From positions 124,001-188,000 of the forward strand of contig CAKQMH010000002.1 in NCBI GenBank assembly GCA_934254915.1: a stretch of DNA of 64,000 bases. Direction: 5' to 3'. Source of the stretch: an uncultured Alphaproteobacteria bacterium (lineage in GTDB: Bacteria; Pseudomonadota; Alphaproteobacteria; RF32; CAG-239). The position numbers and the translations under genes are program-made. The notes below the pieces were generated by a model. The model was not told the DNA's origin and ran no database searches. It saw nothing but the letters and a program-made list of their open reading frames with translations. This document shows positions 62,637-64,000 of this stretch, piece by piece. The first letter of the stretch is position 1. Every line of letters starts with the position of its first letter.

Positions 62637-63185
62637 ATGCAAAAAAAAATTAAGCGCCGCAGCAAATATTATGCTCCTCAAAATGAGGGCTGCGAACGGG
62701 AGTGCGATTGTGTCGGCTGCCATGAAAGGGGGGAGTACCGCGCACCTAAAGACCGTAAGCTTAAAGAGTATTACTGGTTTTGTCTTAAACATGTTCAGGA
62801 ATACAATGCTAAATGGAATTACTATGACGGTACAAGTCCTGACGAAGAGGCGGAAAATGAGCAGAAACGTACGCGCCGTTTTCGTTTCAGCAGCGGCGTA
62901 AAATATAATTTCGGTTTTGATGCTAAAGGTGATTTTCGCTTTTTTGATGACTATAATCCGGATTTTTCTGCGGCTGACAGTCGGTTTTCAACGGCTGAAG
63001 ATATCCAAAGCCTTAAAGTTATGGAACTGCAGGCTGAAGGTTTGACTTTGGATATTTTGAAAAAACAATATAAAAAGCTGGTAAAAAAATATCATCCCGA
63101 TGTTAACCAAAATGATAAATCGGCGGAAGAGAAGTTTAAGCTCATCAGTGTGGCGTATAAGCACTTATCCCGCAAACTCACTTAG
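62637..63185 (+). CDS. J-domain protein with N-terminal cysteine cluster
   Basis: The J domain is at the C-terminus, with HPD at 153-155 in KKYHPDVNQND. The N-terminal 60 residues carry C19, C23, C25, C28 and C49 (CERECDCVGC ... FCLKH), a likely metal site seen in alphaproteobacterial J proteins of this type. It should stimulate an Hsp70; the partner and client are unknown. The start at 62637 has AAGGA upstream; a frame from 62574 would add 21 residues. Confidence 0.82.
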   Translation: MQKKIKRRSKYYAPQNEGCERECDCVGCHERGEYRAPKDRKLKEYYWFCLKHVQEYNAKWNYYDGTSPDEEAENEQKRTRRFRFSSGVKYNFGFDAKGDFRFFDDYNPDFSAADSRFSTAEDIQSLKVMELQAEGLTLDILKKQYKKLVKKYHPDVNQNDKSAEEKFKLISVAYKHLSRKLT

Positions 63186-63190
63186 ACTCA

Positions 63191-64000
63191 TTATTCGCGG
63201 AATAATTCATTTCGCTGGTATATTCCCGTACGCATTTTTTTCTTGGCGTTTGCCTTGTCGGTCATCTTTTTAACCTTCTTGTTTTCAACTTTGCGTCCGG
63301 ATTTTACCAGAATTTTTTTAGCGATTTTTTTATCTTCGGTGTCTTTTCTGCCGGCATCAACAATTTCATCAATTTTCCAGCCTTCCAGAGCCTTAACTTT
63401 CGATTCGTCGGAAGCCAGAGCCAAAGCTTGGATACGTTTTATTCCACGCAATAAGTTGATGGTTTCGGCATCAGACAGCCTTCGTCCTTTGATTTTAGCC
63501 TTGGTAGACAATTCGTCTTTCAGCACATTTTCATAAGTTTTGGAGTTAAGGCTCACATCAATCATATTTTTATTGATATTTTTTTTGCTGATGCCTTTAA
63601 GCCCCAAATCTTTACTGGCACGGTCCGCCATCGTAATGGCTTCCATTCGTCCGGCATTTTGCTGCATATTGATATTCTTTATGGTTTCTTGTTGTTTGAA
63701 CTGGCGTTTTTCATCTTCGTGCAAGGCATTGTAAAGAGAATTGTTTAAATCCATTGCCGGCGCAAGCTGAAATTCATTTTCGTCTTCATCTTCGTCATCA
63801 TCGTAAATATCTTTGATTTTTTTGCGGATTTTTTTCAGCCCCTTCGGCAGTTCGGACGGTTTGGGACTGAAGGCCTTGCTTAAGTTTTTCTTTTCTGTTG
63901 CCTCATATTGGATAGCTTGCTTGACATTAATTTTAAGTGTCAGGCGTTCTTTGTTTTCAAAGCTTTTTTTCTTCCACTCAATATTTGGGTTAATGTCGCT
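63191..64000 (-). CDS. Hypothetical charged protein, 5' end cut off by the window
   Basis: The frame is open from the stop near 63191 to the window edge at 64000, so the apparent start at 63754 (MDLNNSLYN) is internal. The visible 270 residues are Lys/Glu-rich and helical, with an acidic stretch (DDDEDEDENE) and a basic C-terminal third rich in Lys and Arg. No motif is recognised and no signal is visible because the N-terminus is missing. It converges with the J-domain gene. Confidence 0.55.
   Translation of the reverse strand, partial: SDINPNIEWKKKSFENKERLTLKINVKQAIQYEATEKKNLSKAFSPKPSELPKGLKKIRKKIKDIYDDDEDEDENEFQLAPAMDLNNSLYNALHEDEKRQFKQQETIKNINMQQNAGRMEAITMADRASKDLGLKGISKKNINKNMIDVSLNSKTYENVLKDELSTKAKIKGRRLSDAETINLLRGIKRIQALALASDESKVKALEGWKIDEIVDAGRKDTEDKKIAKKILVKSGRKVENKKVKKMTDKANAKKKMRTGIYQRNELFRE

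Overview
The window reads as a replication-origin-proximal chromosomal segment of an AT-rich, Gram-negative alphaproteobacterium, probably an uncultured or host-associated one. The assignment rests on several gene orders that are typical of Alphaproteobacteria: coaE-dnaQ next to rho-mnmE-mnmG-rsmG-parA-parB; mutM-enoyl-CoA hydratase-rpsT-dnaA; gpmI-envC-ctpA-divergent polysaccharide deacetylase-rppH; lpoA-like/rsmI/yraN; lolA-xthA-response regulator. It is supported by a short HPr kinase with EIIA-Man and HPr, an IalB protein and a J-domain protein of the alphaproteobacterial kind. No species-level call is possible from the sequence alone. The coding density is high and nearly all genes are housekeeping. 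I saw no insertion sequence, prophage, CRISPR array or defence island.

Layout. 1-3562: a truncated gene, two secreted unknowns, a HAD phosphatase, dnaQ and coaE, mostly on the minus strand. 3563-4064: a 500-base gene-free AT-rich block with DnaA-box-like sites, two TTAA-N7-TTAA (CtrA-type) sites and four GATTC sites; this is my candidate oriC. 4065-12275: rho, mnmE, mnmG, rsmG, parA, parB and a small cysteine-rich protein, with two parS sites in mnmG and rsmG. 12426-18079: a membrane-anchored nuclease, tsaE, hprK, mlaE, mlaF, radA, cvpA. 18209-25663: recR, ybaB, dnaX and the SRP RNA, an lpoA-like lipoprotein, rsmI, yraN, tsf, rpsB. 25881-31530: a membrane protein, parE, an acetyltransferase, two tRNA-Ala genes around a decayed segment, cca and ialB. 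31533-40888: rlmN, an unknown, rppH, a deacetylase-fold protein, ctpA, envC, gpmI, a class A PBP. 40978-46955: a ribbon-helix-helix protein, polA, gyrB. 47006-54454: an ABC exporter, an unknown, EIIA-Man, HPr, an adenine methyltransferase, a 52-residue small protein, lolA, xthA, a response regulator, a porin. 54540-61410: recF, dnaN, dnaA, rpsT, enoyl-CoA hydratase, a secreted unknown, mutM. 61451-64000: a tail-anchored unknown, a J-domain protein and a truncated charged protein.

How the genes work together. The segment concentrates chromosome replication and segregation functions (dnaA, dnaN, recF, dnaX, dnaQ, gyrB, parE, polA, candidate oriC, parS, ParAB), plus tRNA modification (mnmE, mnmG, tsaE, cca), envelope biogenesis (PBP, EnvC, CtpA, Mla, Lol, LpoA-like) and a regulatory PTS (HprK, EIIA, HPr) without visible sugar permeases.

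Points most worth a second look: the candidate oriC with CtrA-type sites and GATTC sites, and a solitary adenine methyltransferase elsewhere in the window; an A10 slippery run in dnaX where both alternative frames stop at once; an EF-Ts with a four-cysteine knuckle; a DNA polymerase I and a deacetylase-fold protein whose active-site residues look lost; small cysteine-rich proteins; and a decayed, structured segment between two tRNA-Ala genes. Nothing in the window forms a clearly new multi-gene system.
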